64,000 nucleotides of DNA from Streptomyces flaveolus (GTDB lineage Bacteria; Actinomycetota; Actinomycetes; Streptomycetales; Streptomycetaceae), in the NCBI RefSeq assembly GCF_000716535.1, contig NZ_JNWV01000029.1, positions 1 through 64,000 of the forward strand. Reading direction: 5' to 3'. Every line of letters begins with the position of its first letter. Positions within the stretch are counted from its first letter, which is position 1. Shown here piece by piece: positions 45,403-54,117 of the stretch. Position numbers and translations under genes: made by a program. The notes under the pieces are model-generated. The model ran no database searches and had not been told where the DNA came from. It saw only the letters and a list, made by a program, of their open reading frames with translations.

Positions 45403-46224
45403 TCAGCTCTTCGTGCGGAACTTGTGGATGGCGACCGGAGCCATGACCGCGGTCAGGCCCACCGACCAGATCAGCGTCACCCACAGGTCGTGCGCGACCG
45501 GGCCGCCCTCCATCAGGCCGCGCGCGGTGTCGGCCAGCGAGGACAGCGGGTTGTAGTCGGTGAACGCCCGGAGCCAGCCCGGCATCGAAGCGGTCGGCGC
45601 GAAGATCGACGAGCCGAACTGCAGCGGCATCAGCACCAGGAAGCCCATCGCCTGCACCGACTGGGCGTTCTTCATCATCACGCCGAGGGTCAGGAACACC
45701 CACATCAGTGCCGAGCCGAACACCACCGACAGCCCCACGGAGGCCAGCAGACCGCTCCAGCTGTTGATGTCGTAGCCCACGAGGAGGGCCACCACCATCA
45801 GGACCACGGTCGCGAACAGCATCCGCATCAGCTCCACCGCGATCTTCGCGAAGAGCACGGAGCCGCGCCCGATCGGCAGGGACCGGAAGCGGTCCATGAC
45901 ACCGGAGTTGAAGTCCTGGTTGAAGCCGGTGCCCACGCCCTGGGCCATGTTCATGCCCATCATGGCCATGAGGCCGGGGATGACGTACTGGACGTACTGG
46001 TCCTGTCCGCCGCCCAGCGACTTCCCGATGGAGCCGCCGAAGACGTACACGAACAGCAGGGTGAAGACGACCGGGAACAGGATGGCGTCGAACATCGACT
46101 CCGGGTCCTGGCGGATCCACAGCAGGTTGCGGCGGATCAGCGCGCCGGTGTGGCGCAGATGGGCCCGCAGCGGGATCGGCGTGTCGGTCTTCGCGGCGGC
46201 CGGGGACAGGGTGGCGGCGGTCAT
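45403..46224 (-). CDS. DrrB-type ABC-2 permease (core copy)
   Basis: 273 aa with about six hydrophobic segments and the family blocks FPVVFTLLFVYVFGG, YVIPGLMAMMGM, GVMDRFRSLPIGRG, LMPLQFGSSIFAPT and YNPLSSLADTARGL. Partner of the ATPase just upstream, whose stop overlaps this ATG (ATGA). GGAGG precedes the start. It resembles the NRPS-linked permease at 7053 but the two share little outside these blocks. Substrate probably a drug-like compound. Confidence 0.92.
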   Translation of the reverse strand: MTAATLSPAAAKTDTPIPLRAHLRHTGALIRRNLLWIRQDPESMFDAILFPVVFTLLFVYVFGGSIGKSLGGGQDQYVQYVIPGLMAMMGMNMAQGVGTGFNQDFNSGVMDRFRSLPIGRGSVLFAKIAVELMRMLFATVVLMVVALLVGYDINSWSGLLASVGLSVVFGSALMWVFLTLGVMMKNAQSVQAMGFLVLMPLQFGSSIFAPTASMPGWLRAFTDYNPLSSLADTARGLMEGGPVAHDLWVTLIWSVGLTAVMAPVAIHKFRTKS

Positions 46225-47246
46225 ACGGCGACCTCCTGACGGTCGTCGGCGGGCACGGCGTCCTGCGGGGCACTGGCGCGGTGGCCGGTGAGCGACAGGA
46301 ACACCTCGTCCAGGCTGGGCAGTTCGGTGGTGATGGAGGAGATCGTGATGCCGCGCGCGGTGACCGCGCCGACCACCGCGGTGAGCTGCTCGTCGCTGAG
46401 GATCGGCACCAGCAGGGCCCCGCTCTCGGGGTCCACGGTGGTCGCGGCGAGCCCGGTGATGCCCAGCTCGTCCAGCATCGTGGCGAGCGGACGCAGCTCC
46501 AGCGGGTCCACCGGCCGCACCCGCAGCGTGCGTCCGCCGACGCGGGCCTTCAGCTCCTCGATCCCGCCGTTCGCGATGACCTTGCCCCGGTCCACCACGG
46601 TCAGCTCGGAGGCGAGCTGCTCGGCCTCCTCCATGTACTGGGTGGTGAGCAGCACGGTGACCCCGTCGCCGACCATCGCCTTCACCTCGTCCCACACCTC
46701 GTTGCGGGTGCGCGGGTCGAGGCCGGTGGTCGGCTCGTCCAGGTACAGCACGGCGGGCCGTCCGATCATGGACGCGGCCAGGTCCAGCCGCCGCCGCATA
46801 CCGCCGGAGTAGGTGCTCGCCGGGCGCCGGGCGGCCTCCGTCAGGGAGAACCGTTCCAGCAGCTCGTCGGCGCGGGCGCGGGCGTCCTTGCGGGACAGGT
46901 CCAGCAGCCGGCCGATCAGGTACAGGTTCTCCCAGCCCGGGAGCTTCTCGTCCACCGAGGCGTACTGGCCGGTCAGCCCGATCACCCGGCGCAGCTGACG
47001 GGGCTGCCGTACGACGTCGTAGCCGGCCACCGTGGCCTGCCCGGCGTCGGGGGTGATGAGGGTGGACAGGATCCGTACGAGGGTGGTCTTGCCGGCGCCG
47101 TTCGGCCCGAGCACACCCATCACGGTGCCCTCGCGCACGTCCAGGTCGACACCGTCCAGCGCCTTGGTCTCGCCGTAGTGCTTGACCAGTCCCCGTACGG
47201 TCACGGCGGAACGTCCGCCGACGGGGTTGTCGTCGATGCGTGTCAT
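46221..47246 (-). CDS. DrrA-type ABC ATPase (core copy)
   Basis: 341 aa. Walker A GPNGAGKTT, signature YSGGMRRRLDL, Walker B VLYLDEPTTGLDP and the Gln-containing switch TTQYMEEAEQL of the DrrA group are present. A C-terminal regulatory extension ends near LPSLDEVFLSLTGHRA. ATG 47246 is chosen because a CACTGT hexamer ends seven bases before it, following five phased repeats; the longer frame to 47309 would run through these repeats. Operon with the permease, 4-bp overlap. Confidence 0.92.
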   Translation of the reverse strand: MTRIDDNPVGGRSAVTVRGLVKHYGETKALDGVDLDVREGTVMGVLGPNGAGKTTLVRILSTLITPDAGQATVAGYDVVRQPRQLRRVIGLTGQYASVDEKLPGWENLYLIGRLLDLSRKDARARADELLERFSLTEAARRPASTYSGGMRRRLDLAASMIGRPAVLYLDEPTTGLDPRTRNEVWDEVKAMVGDGVTVLLTTQYMEEAEQLASELTVVDRGKVIANGGIEELKARVGGRTLRVRPVDPLELRPLATMLDELGITGLAATTVDPESGALLVPILSDEQLTAVVGAVTARGITISSITTELPSLDEVFLSLTGHRASAPQDAVPADDRQEVAV

Positions 47247-47253
47247 GCCGATG

Positions 47254-47317
47254 ACAGTGCCAGGCCCCACCGACAAACCACCGACAGCCGGCCGACACCA
47301 CCGACACATCCCCGACG
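47254..47317 (-). promoter_or_regulatory. Five 11-bp-phased TGTCGG repeats and -10 box
   Basis: On the plus strand CCGAC starts at 47270, 47281, 47292, 47301 and 47312, giving spacings of 11, 11, 9 and 11 bp. Read toward the ATPase gene these are TGTCGG repeats; the last lies 10 bp before a CACTGT -10 hexamer (47259-47254), seven bases from the ATG. Direct repeats phased to one DNA turn next to the -10 box are how SARP activators bind. The nearby AfsR-like regulator (42132-45389) is the natural candidate. Confidence 0.6.
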
Positions 47318-47397
47318 ATCACCGCAACCATCAATTGAGGTACCACGACGGCGAGCAACCACGTCCGCGAGAGCGGCGCCGGCTTAGGCGCAAAGGG

Positions 47398-47435
47398 GGG
47401 CAGCCCGCCGACGGGGGATGATCGGCGGGCTGCCC
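47398..47435. terminator. Strong hairpin after panB
   Basis: GGGCAGCCCGCCGA (47398-47411) pairs perfectly with TCGGCGGGCTGCCC (47422-47435) over 14 bp with a 10-nt loop. It lies 18 bp past the panB stop on the minus strand and so probably ends that transcript. Confidence 0.75.
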
Positions 47436-47452
47436 GGTGGTGCCGCGATGGC

Positions 47453-48334
47453 CTAGTGCACGGAGTGTTCCTCCAGCGGGAAGCCCCCGCCGACGACGTC
47501 CTCCGCGAACGCCTTCGCCGCGTTGCCCATGACCTCACGCAGGTTGGCGTACTTCTTCACGAACTTCGGGACCCGGCCGGAGGTCAGCCCCAGCATGTCC
47601 GTCCAGACCAGGACCTGCGCGTCCGTCTCCGGGCCCGCGCCGATGCCGACCGTCGGGATGTGCAGTACCCGCGTCACCTCGGCCGCCAGCTCCGCCGGAA
47701 CCAGCTCCAGCACCACCGCGAACGCCCCCGCGTCCTGCACGGCCTTGGCGTCGCGCAGCAACTGCTGCGCGGCCTCCTCGCCGCGCCCCTGCACGCGGTA
47801 GCCCATCGCGTTGACGGACTGCGGGGTCAGCCCGATGTGGGCCATGACCGGGATGCCGGACTCCACCAGGAGCCGGATCTGCTCGTGCGACCGCTCGCCG
47901 CCCTCCAGCTTGACCGCGCCGACCCCGGCCTCCTTCACCAGCCGGGTCGCCGAGCGCAGCGCCTGCACCGGGCCCTCCTGGTAGGAGCCGAAGGGCAGGT
48001 CGCCGACGATCAGGGAGCGGGTCGTGCCGCGTACGACGGCCGCCGACAGCATGGTCATCTCGTCGAGGGTGACGGGGACGGTGGTGTCGTACCCGAGGTG
48101 GCAGTTGCCCGCCGAGTCGCCGACCAGGATGACCGGGATCCCGGCCTCGTCGAAGACGGACGCGGTCATCGCGTCGTAGGCGGTGAGCATGGGCCACTTC
48201 TCGCCCCGCTCCTTGGCGAGGGCGATGTCCCGGACGGTGATGCGGCGGGTGCTGCCCTTTCCTCCGTAGAGGCCCCCGTACAGCGCCTTGCTGCCGTCGG
48301 AAGGCTTGTTCTGGGCAGCCGAAAGCTGCGTCAT
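47453..48334 (-). CDS. panB: 3-methyl-2-oxobutanoate hydroxymethyltransferase
   Basis: 293-aa cytoplasmic enzyme of pantothenate/CoA synthesis. It adds the hydroxymethyl group of methylene-tetrahydrofolate to alpha-ketoisovalerate. Motifs TAYDAMTASVFDEAGI, VGDSAGN (Mg-binding Asp), GYDTTVPVT, VKLEGG, AHIGLTPQSV and LELVPAEL (catalytic Glu) are all present. ATG 48334 has GAAGGAG nine bases upstream; an ATG at 48355 is possible. The ~28-residue N-terminal extension is usual in actinobacteria. Confidence 0.95.
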   Translation of the reverse strand: MTQLSAAQNKPSDGSKALYGGLYGGKGSTRRITVRDIALAKERGEKWPMLTAYDAMTASVFDEAGIPVILVGDSAGNCHLGYDTTVPVTLDEMTMLSAAVVRGTTRSLIVGDLPFGSYQEGPVQALRSATRLVKEAGVGAVKLEGGERSHEQIRLLVESGIPVMAHIGLTPQSVNAMGYRVQGRGEEAAQQLLRDAKAVQDAGAFAVVLELVPAELAAEVTRVLHIPTVGIGAGPETDAQVLVWTDMLGLTSGRVPKFVKKYANLREVMGNAAKAFAEDVVGGGFPLEEHSVH

Positions 48335-48470
48335 GGCAACGGCTCCTTCAGTCATCTCGAGGCGCCCTGACGGCGTCCCCGGACCGACTCCATGGTGGCA
48401 CCTCGTGCCATTCGGGGCCAGAGGTACCCCCTTGTGAGCCGGGCCGCGTAAGGCCTTGGTAAAGAAATAA

Positions 48471-48491
48471 GATACGAGACGGTTCCGTATC
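48471..48491. promoter_or_regulatory. Palindromic operator before DHA2 exporter
   Basis: GATACG (48471-48476) and CGTATC (48486-48491) flank a centre containing AC-GT. The 19-bp inner palindrome reads ATACG..AC.GT..CGTAT. It sits 11 bp upstream of a TAGGCT -10 box (48502-48507), itself seven bases before the exporter ATG. A TetR repressor encoded just after the exporter is the obvious binder. Confidence 0.6.
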
Positions 48492-48514
48492 GAAATGATC
48501 GTAGGCTCGAACAC

Positions 48515-50101
48515 ATGACAAGTCCCGTCCCTGCCTCCCGAATACCGGAAGCGGTGCACCGGCGCCGTTGGGCGATCCTCGGCGTGCTCATGCTCAGCCT
48601 GCTGATCGTGGTGCTCGACAACTCGATCCTGAACGTCGCCATCAAGACCATCGCCACCCCGGCGCCGACCGGCCTCGGCGCCACGCAGAGCCAGATCGAG
48701 TGGGCGATCAACGCCTACACCCTCGTCTTCGCCGGCCTGCTGTTCACCGCCGGACTCGTCGGCGACCGGCTCGGCCGCAAGAAGGTGCTGCTCGGCGGCA
48801 TCCTCGTGTTCGGCATCGGCTCCGCGCTCGCCGCCGAGTCCGGCTCACCCGGCCAGCTCATCGCCTACCGCGCGCTGATGGCCCTCGGTGCCGCCTTCGT
48901 CATGCCCGCCACCCTCGCCGTGCTCATGAACGTCTTCGAGCGCGAGGAGCAGCCCAAGGCCATCGGCATCTGGGCGGGCGGCGTCGGCCTGGCCATCGCC
49001 ATCGGCCCGATCACCGGCGGCGCGCTCCTCGACCACTTCTGGTGGGGCTCGGTCTTCCTCATCAACGTGCCCATCGTGATCGTCGCGCTCGTCCTGATGA
49101 CCTGGCTCGTGCCCGACTCCCGCGACCCGCGGCCCGGCCGCCTCGACCCCATCGGCGTGGTCCTGTCCGTCGTCGGTCTCGTGCTGCTCGTCTACGGCAT
49201 CATCAAGGGCGGCGAGCTGGCCGACTTCACCGACGCCAAGGTGCTGGCCACCATCGCCGGCGGGCTCGTCGTCCTGACCGGCTTCGTCGTCTTCGAGAAG
49301 CGCAGCGACCACCCGTCGCTGGACGTCACCTACTTCCGCAACAAGGTCTTCTCGGCCGCCATGAGCGCCATCGCGCTCGTCTTCTTCGCGCTGATGGGCG
49401 TCACCTTCTTCGGCGTCTTCTACACCCAGAGCGTGCGCGGCTACTCCCCGCTGGAGTCGGGCGTGCTGATGCTGCCCCTCGCCGCCGCCCAGCTGATCTT
49501 CGCGCCCCGCGCCCGGCTGCTGGTCGACCGGTTCGGCAACAAGGCCACCACCACCGGCGGTCTGGTGCTGATCGCCGCGACGCTGGCCGCGTTCGCCACG
49601 TTCGAGGCCGACACGCCGATCTGGCTGCTGGAGGTCGTCTTCTTCCTCATGGGCACCGGCATGGCGCACATCATGACCCCGACCTCGGTCGTCATCATGC
49701 AGGCGCTGCCCCGCGAGAAGGCCGGCTCCGCCTCGGCGCTCAGCAACACCTTCCGCCAGGTCGGCGGCGCCCTCGGCATCGCCGTCCTCGGCTCGGTGCT
49801 CGCCACCGCGTACCGCAACGGCATCGAGGACAAGCTCGGCCTGCTGCCGCCCGGCCTGCGCGAGACCGCCGGCGAGTCCATCGAGGCCACACTCGGCGTC
49901 GCCGAGAAGCTCGGCCCGCAGGGCAAGGCCCTGGTCACCCCCGCCAACGACGCGTTCCTGCACGCCATGCACGTCACCGCCCTGTGCGGGACGGGCGTCG
50001 CGCTGATCGGCGCCGTGGTGACCTTCCTGTTCCTGCCGGGCAAGCCGCCCGCCGGTCAGCGGCAGGACAAGGAACCGGAGTTGGTCACCGCCGGGGAGTG
50101 A
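48515..50101 (+). CDS. DHA2 family multidrug MFS exporter (EmrB/QacA type)
   Basis: 528-aa inner-membrane proton-driven exporter with 14 predicted helices. It starts with [28 protein letters not shown], containing the DHA2 motif LDxxIxNVA, followed by [13 protein letters not shown] (motif A). Motif C appears as [18 protein letters not shown] 48515 is leaderless behind TAGGCT. A TetR gene follows in the same orientation and an operator lies in the promoter, so induction by the exported compound is likely. Confidence 0.92.
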   Translation: MTSPVPASRIPEAVHRRRWAILGVLMLSLLIVVLDNSILNVAIKTIATPAPTGLGATQSQIEWAINAYTLVFAGLLFTAGLVGDRLGRKKVLLGGILVFGIGSALAAESGSPGQLIAYRALMALGAAFVMPATLAVLMNVFEREEQPKAIGIWAGGVGLAIAIGPITGGALLDHFWWGSVFLINVPIVIVALVLMTWLVPDSRDPRPGRLDPIGVVLSVVGLVLLVYGIIKGGELADFTDAKVLATIAGGLVVLTGFVVFEKRSDHPSLDVTYFRNKVFSAAMSAIALVFFALMGVTFFGVFYTQSVRGYSPLESGVLMLPLAAAQLIFAPRARLLVDRFGNKATTTGGLVLIAATLAAFATFEADTPIWLLEVVFFLMGTGMAHIMTPTSVVIMQALPREKAGSASALSNTFRQVGGALGIAVLGSVLATAYRNGIEDKLGLLPPGLRETAGESIEATLGVAEKLGPQGKALVTPANDAFLHAMHVTALCGTGVALIGAVVTFLFLPGKPPAGQRQDKEPELVTAGE

Positions 50102-50134
50102 GGTCCGCGCGCGGTTCCACGGGGGAAGGAGGCG

Positions 50135-50156
50135 GCTGCGGGACAATCTCCGCAGC
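50135..50156. promoter_or_regulatory. Inverted repeat spanning a GACAAT hexamer
   Basis: GCTGCGG (50135-50141) and CCGCAGC (50150-50156) are perfect 7-bp arms around GACAATCT. GACAAT could be the -10 box of the TetR gene, so the palindrome may be its own operator. As an RNA it could also be a weak terminator of the exporter gene. It does not match the operator at 48471. Confidence 0.35.
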
Positions 50157-50177
50157 ACAGTGAGAGGACGGATCGTC

Positions 50178-50807
50178 GTGAGCCTTGCCGAGAGCCGGCC
50201 GCGCCCGGACGGACCCCCGCGGGGCCGGCCGCGCAGCGAAGCGGTGGAACACGCCATCCTGGAAGGCGTGATGAAGCTCCTGGAGGAGGGCGTGCCCCTC
50301 GCCGAGCTGTCCATCGAGCGGGTCGCCCGCACGGCCGGGGTCGGCAAGGCCACCATCTACCGCCGCTGGAGCGGCAAGGAGGAACTGTTCGTCGACGTCG
50401 TACGCGCCGCCGAACCCCCCGACCCCGAGCTCCCCGGCACCTCCCTGCGCGACGACCTCGTCGTGCTGCTGGAGTCCCTGCGCCGGCGCGGCCTCGTCAG
50501 CCGCTCCTCGGCGATCCTGCACAACGTGTACGCGCAGATGAAGAGCAGCCCGCGGATCTGGGCGGCGTACCACGCCAACGTCATAGCGCCCCGCCGCGAC
50601 CTCGCCCTGGACCTGCTGCGCCGCGCGCAGGCGAACGGCGAGATCCGGGCCGACATCGACCTGGACCTGGCCAACGACATGTTCGTCGGGCCCATGCTCG
50701 TCCGCTCCGTCATGCGCCCCGACGCCGATCTGCCCGAGGGACTCGCGGAGCAGATCGTCGACGCGGTCCTGGACGGCCTACGCCCCGTCAGGTCCACGGT
50801 GCCGTAG
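50178..50807 (+). CDS. TetR family regulator of the DHA2 exporter
   Basis: 209 aa. The helix-turn-helix is ERVARTAGVGKATIYRRWSGKEEL (written here in part), and the C-terminal ligand domain is of the TetR_C_16 type (IWAAYHANVIAPRRDLALDLL). GTG 50178 follows GAGAGGA and is preferred over 50160. It lies 76 bp after the exporter gene. It probably represses that exporter through the palindrome at 48471; the ligand is unknown. Confidence 0.88.
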   Translation: MSLAESRPRPDGPPRGRPRSEAVEHAILEGVMKLLEEGVPLAELSIERVARTAGVGKATIYRRWSGKEELFVDVVRAAEPPDPELPGTSLRDDLVVLLESLRRRGLVSRSSAILHNVYAQMKSSPRIWAAYHANVIAPRRDLALDLLRRAQANGEIRADIDLDLANDMFVGPMLVRSVMRPDADLPEGLAEQIVDAVLDGLRPVRSTVP

Positions 50808-50993
50808 CACTAATGTGCGCGTTTCGTCACAGACCCCGCGCGCCCCGGGGGTCACCGGAACTCGCGGACCCGGCTCGTTCGTCCTCGTCTTCCGTACGGC
50901 CGTCATGGGACGGCGGAACGGAGCCGATCATCCCCTAGGGTCGGAAGAGCACGGGGGCGAACGGTGTGCACGGCAGGCAGTGAGGCAGACGGT

Positions 50994-52043
50994 ATGGCGC
51001 AGCAGGCGTACATGACGGAGACGGTGGACGACGGCTCGGGGCCCGAGCGACCGGGATCCCGGCTCCGACGCCTCACGCACCGCCTGTTCACCGGGTGGCG
51101 GAACGATCCGCGCGTCTGGCGGCGCGGCGTGGTCCTCGCCGTACTCGCCCTGCTGCTCGCCCTGGTGATGCTGCTGCACGCGCACATCCCCAACGCGGTG
51201 GGCAACCTCGGCTCGCTCACCGAGACGTTTCTGCCCTGGCTGGGCCTGGCCGTCCCGGTGCTGCTGGTGCTCGCGCTGGTCCGCCGGTCGGCGACCGCGC
51301 TGATCGCGATCGTGCTCCCGGCGATCGTCTGGCTGAACCTCTTCGGCGGGCTGCTGGCCGACAGGGCGGGCGAGGGCGGCGACCTCATGGTGGCCACCCA
51401 CAACGTCAACGCCGACAACCCCGACCCGGCCGCGACCGCCACCGACGTGGCCGCGTCCGGCGCCGACGTCCTGGCCCTGGAGGAGCTGCCCGCCTCCGCC
51501 GTGCCCGTCTACGAGAAGGCGCTGGCGTCGACGTACAAGTACCACGCGGTCGTCGGCACGGTCGGGCTGTGGAGCAAGTACCGGATGACCGGCGTCCACG
51601 CCGTCGACATCAAGCTCGGCTGGAAGCGGGCGATGCGCGCCACGGTGGCGACGCCCCGGGGCCCGGTCGCGGTCTACGTCGCCCACCTGCCCTCGGTGCG
51701 GGTGAAGATGGAGGCCGGGTTCACCGCCCGGCAGCGGGACAAGAGCGCCGACGCGCTCGGCGAGGCCATCTCCGACGAGCCCCTGGAGCGGGTGGTGCTG
51801 CTCGGCGACCTGAACGGCACCATGAACGACCGCGCGCTCAACGCCGTCACCGCCCAGATGCGCTCCACGCAGGGCGCGGCGGGCAGCGGCTTCGGCTTCA
51901 GCTGGCCGGCGTCGTTCCCGATGGCGCGCATCGACCAGATCATGGTGAAGGGCGTGCAGCCGGAGAGCAGCTGGACGCTGCCGCGCACCAACAGCGATCA
52001 CCTGCCCGTAGCGGCCCGTGTGAAGCTCGACACAGGCTCTTAA
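50994..52043 (+). CDS. VanJ-like membrane EEP phosphatase
   Basis: 349 aa. Three hydrophobic helices (~45-120) anchor a C-terminal endonuclease/exonuclease/phosphatase domain. Its catalytic motifs are THNVNADN, DVLALEEL (Glu), GDLNGTMND and SDHLPV, and the domain faces outside if the topology matches VanJ. VanJ of Streptomyces coelicolor has this layout, acts on lipid-linked wall precursors and gives teicoplanin resistance. ATG 50994 has GAGG eight bases upstream; GTG 50964 is possible. No van cluster is near, so resistance is not proven. Confidence 0.8.
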   Translation: MAQQAYMTETVDDGSGPERPGSRLRRLTHRLFTGWRNDPRVWRRGVVLAVLALLLALVMLLHAHIPNAVGNLGSLTETFLPWLGLAVPVLLVLALVRRSATALIAIVLPAIVWLNLFGGLLADRAGEGGDLMVATHNVNADNPDPAATATDVAASGADVLALEELPASAVPVYEKALASTYKYHAVVGTVGLWSKYRMTGVHAVDIKLGWKRAMRATVATPRGPVAVYVAHLPSVRVKMEAGFTARQRDKSADALGEAISDEPLERVVLLGDLNGTMNDRALNAVTAQMRSTQGAAGSGFGFSWPASFPMARIDQIMVKGVQPESSWTLPRTNSDHLPVAARVKLDTGS

Positions 52044-52072
52044 CCTGCCGGAATACTGGACCTGAGAGAGTT

Positions 52073-52089
52073 TGTTCCGTCCAGGAACA
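52073..52089. promoter_or_regulatory. TGTTCC-N5-GGAACA palindrome
   Basis: Perfect 6-bp arms at 52073-52078 and 52084-52089, flanked by TT on the left and TAA on the right. It is about 50 bp upstream of the MFS start at 52140, and 2 bp before an alternative start at 52092. It could be an operator in the leader. Confidence 0.4.
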
Positions 52090-52139
52090 TAATGCGAGAC
52101 TCGAACCTGTACGGCACTCCGCTCTCTGAAAGGTCCCTC

Positions 52140-53369
52140 ATGCCCCTGGCCCTGCTCGCCCTTGCCGTGGGTGCCTTCGGCATCGGTACGACCGAGTTCG
52201 TGATGATGGGCCTGCTGCCCGACGTCGCGGACGACCTCCACATCTCGATCCCCGCCGCCGGCCACCTGGTCTCGGCGTACGCGCTGGGCGTCGTCATCGG
52301 CGCCCCGCTGCTGGCCGCACTGACCGCACGGATGCCCCGCCGCACGGTCCTGATCTCCCTCATGGCCCTGTTCGTCGCGGGCAACGCCCTGTCGGCGTTC
52401 GCCCCCGGCAACGGCTCCCTGCTGGCCGCCCGCTTCCTCAGCGGGCTGCCGCACGGCGCCTTCTTCGGCGTGGGCGCGGTCGTCGCCACGGCGATGGTCC
52501 CACCGGAGCGCAAGGCCCGCTCGGTGTCCCTGATGTTCCTCGGCCTCACCGTCGCCAACATCGCGGGCGTACCCGTCGCCACCCTCATGGGCCAGCACCT
52601 CGGCTGGCGGGCGACGTTCCTGGGCGTGAGCGTGATCGGCATCGCGGCGATCGCCTCCCTGGCGCTCCTCATCCCGCACGACCGGAACCACGCGGCCGCC
52701 TCGACGGGCCTGCGCGGCGAACTGGCGGCCCTGAAGTCGGTGCCGGTCTGGCTGGCGCTCGGTACGACGGTGGCGGGATTCGGCGCGCTCTTCGCGGCCT
52801 ACAGCTACGTCACCCCGATGCTGACCGACGCGGCGGGCTACGCCGACACCAGCGTGACCCTGCTCCTGGCCCTGTTCGGCGTCGGCGCCACGGCGGGCAA
52901 CCTGCTGGGCGGCCGACTCGCCGACCACTCGCTGCGCGGCACCCTCTTCGGCGGCCTGGGCTCCCTGGGCGCGGTGCTCCTCCTCTTCCCGGTGCTGATG
53001 CGGGCGGAGTGGAGCGCGGCCCTGGCGGTGACCCTGCTGGGCATGGCGGCGTTCATCACCGGCTCCCCGCTCCAGCTCATGGTGATGGAGAAGGCGTCGG
53101 CGGCCCCCTCCCTCGCCTCCTCGGCCAACCAGGCGGCGTTCAACCTGGCCAACGCGGGCGGCGCCTGGATCGGCGGCCTCGCCCTGGCGGCCGGCTTCGG
53201 TACGACGTCCCCGGCACTCGCGGGAGCGGCCCTGGCCGTCCTGGGCCTGGGCGTGGCGAGCGTGGCGTACGCGGTGGACCGCCGCCGGGAGACTCCGTCG
53301 GTGGGCCGGGTGATCACGTCCCACGTCCCGGAGGTGGAGGCGGAGGGCTCGGGGGCGCTGTACCGCTGA
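52140..53369 (+). CDS. DHA1 family MFS exporter (CmlR/AraJ-like)
   Basis: 409 aa with 12 predicted helices. The opening GAFGIGTTEFVMMGLLPDVADDL is the hallmark of the CmlR/AraJ/YdhP exporters. AARFLSGLPHGAFFGVGAVVA and the centre MGQHLGWRATF are also typical. ATG 52140 follows GAAAGG; an in-frame ATG 52092 behind AGGA would add 16 residues but overlaps a palindrome. Located 97 bp after the VanJ-like gene in the same direction. Substrate unknown, chloramphenicol-like drugs being the classical example. Confidence 0.88.
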   Translation: MPLALLALAVGAFGIGTTEFVMMGLLPDVADDLHISIPAAGHLVSAYALGVVIGAPLLAALTARMPRRTVLISLMALFVAGNALSAFAPGNGSLLAARFLSGLPHGAFFGVGAVVATAMVPPERKARSVSLMFLGLTVANIAGVPVATLMGQHLGWRATFLGVSVIGIAAIASLALLIPHDRNHAAASTGLRGELAALKSVPVWLALGTTVAGFGALFAAYSYVTPMLTDAAGYADTSVTLLLALFGVGATAGNLLGGRLADHSLRGTLFGGLGSLGAVLLLFPVLMRAEWSAALAVTLLGMAAFITGSPLQLMVMEKASAAPSLASSANQAAFNLANAGGAWIGGLALAAGFGTTSPALAGAALAVLGLGVASVAYAVDRRRETPSVGRVITSHVPEVEAEGSGALYR

Positions 53370-53416
53370 GGGGGGCGGTGGCTGGTCCCGGGCTGGTCAC
53401 CGGGCCGGGTCGGGAG

Positions 53417-53530
53417 CTAGTCACCGATGAACCACAGGGAACTCCCCGGCGTGGCGACGCAGACCTCCAGCATCTCGGCGAGATCGAGGAGGGCGGCCTG
53501 CCCGGCCCGCACCTCCAACTCGATACCCAC
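53417..53530 (-). CDS. 37-residue ORF, possibly a truncated gene
   Basis: A GTG at 53530 preceded by GGGGGTG opens a frame with a good-looking composition: IELEVRAGQAALLDLAEML, then VATPGSSLWFIGD and a TAG stop. It resembles the C-terminal end of a longer acidic helical protein. Its 5' side is limited by the left inverted repeat that begins ~40 bp upstream, so the element may have cut off an older gene. I do not recognise the family. Confidence 0.35.
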   Translation of the reverse strand: MGIELEVRAGQAALLDLAEMLEVCVATPGSSLWFIGD

Positions 53531-53572
53531 GGCACCCCCGCACGGCTCGCTTCACCTGCCCGAGCCGCCAAG

Positions 53573-53880
53573 GTGACCGTTGGTCCGCTCGCTTCTCGGC
53601 CAGTGTCGGGCTTCCGCGAGGTGAGTCAAGGGCGCTACGCGTCGCCTCCGGCGATGGCCCTCCGGGCCACCCTTGACACACCTCGCTCCAGCCCGGGGAA
53701 GAAGCGAGCGAGCGGCCCGAAACAGCGGTGGCCCCAGCGGCAACGGGCCCCGAGGCCACCGCCCCCCACTGTCGGCGAGGGCACGCGGTCGCACCTCGCA
53801 TGGACGCCGGGTGGGTTTGGCGGCTTGCGGTCGGTGGGTGGGGCGTGGTCGCGGATTGCCTGGACGCCGGGGCGGCGGGG
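53573..53880 (+). repeat. Left ~300-bp inverted repeat
   Basis: This stretch reappears in reverse complement at 54680-55000. The core, from GTGTCGGGCTTCCGCGAGG (53603) to about 53750, is nearly identical; the outer part (CACGCGGTCGC, TTTGGCGGC) is more diverged. Inside the core GAGGTGAGTCAAGGG pairs with CCCTTGACACACCTC, so each arm can also form its own cruciform. No coding potential is convincing in the 748-bp gap 53370-54117 except the small ORF. Confidence 0.85.
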
Positions 53881-54117
53881 GTGACGGAGGGCCGTGGGGG
53901 AGGCGGAGTTGTGGGTGGCCGGGGCTCCCACTGACCACCGGAGGCTGTGATTGGCGGATTTGTGCCAAGGGGCCCGGCAGTGGTGCAGGTCAGAGCGGTG
54001 GCTGTGCGGCAGGAGTGGTCCAAATATGCCAATCACCCGTAGCCGACCCGGTCACGGCACAGGTCGCCTGCGAAAAGGGTTCCGCTGGCGAGGGCCCTGG
54101 TCCTATCGTCTGAGCCC

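Noticed and set aside
50850..50905. GGAAC...GTC as an ECF (SigE-like) promoter before the VanJ-like gene
   Set aside because: Spacing is only approximate and a plain TAGGGT -10 box lies closer to the gene.
53421..54032. 203-residue minus-strand ORF in the left inverted repeat
   Set aside because: Low-complexity translation, runs through the repeat, no ribosome site, not kept in the right copy.
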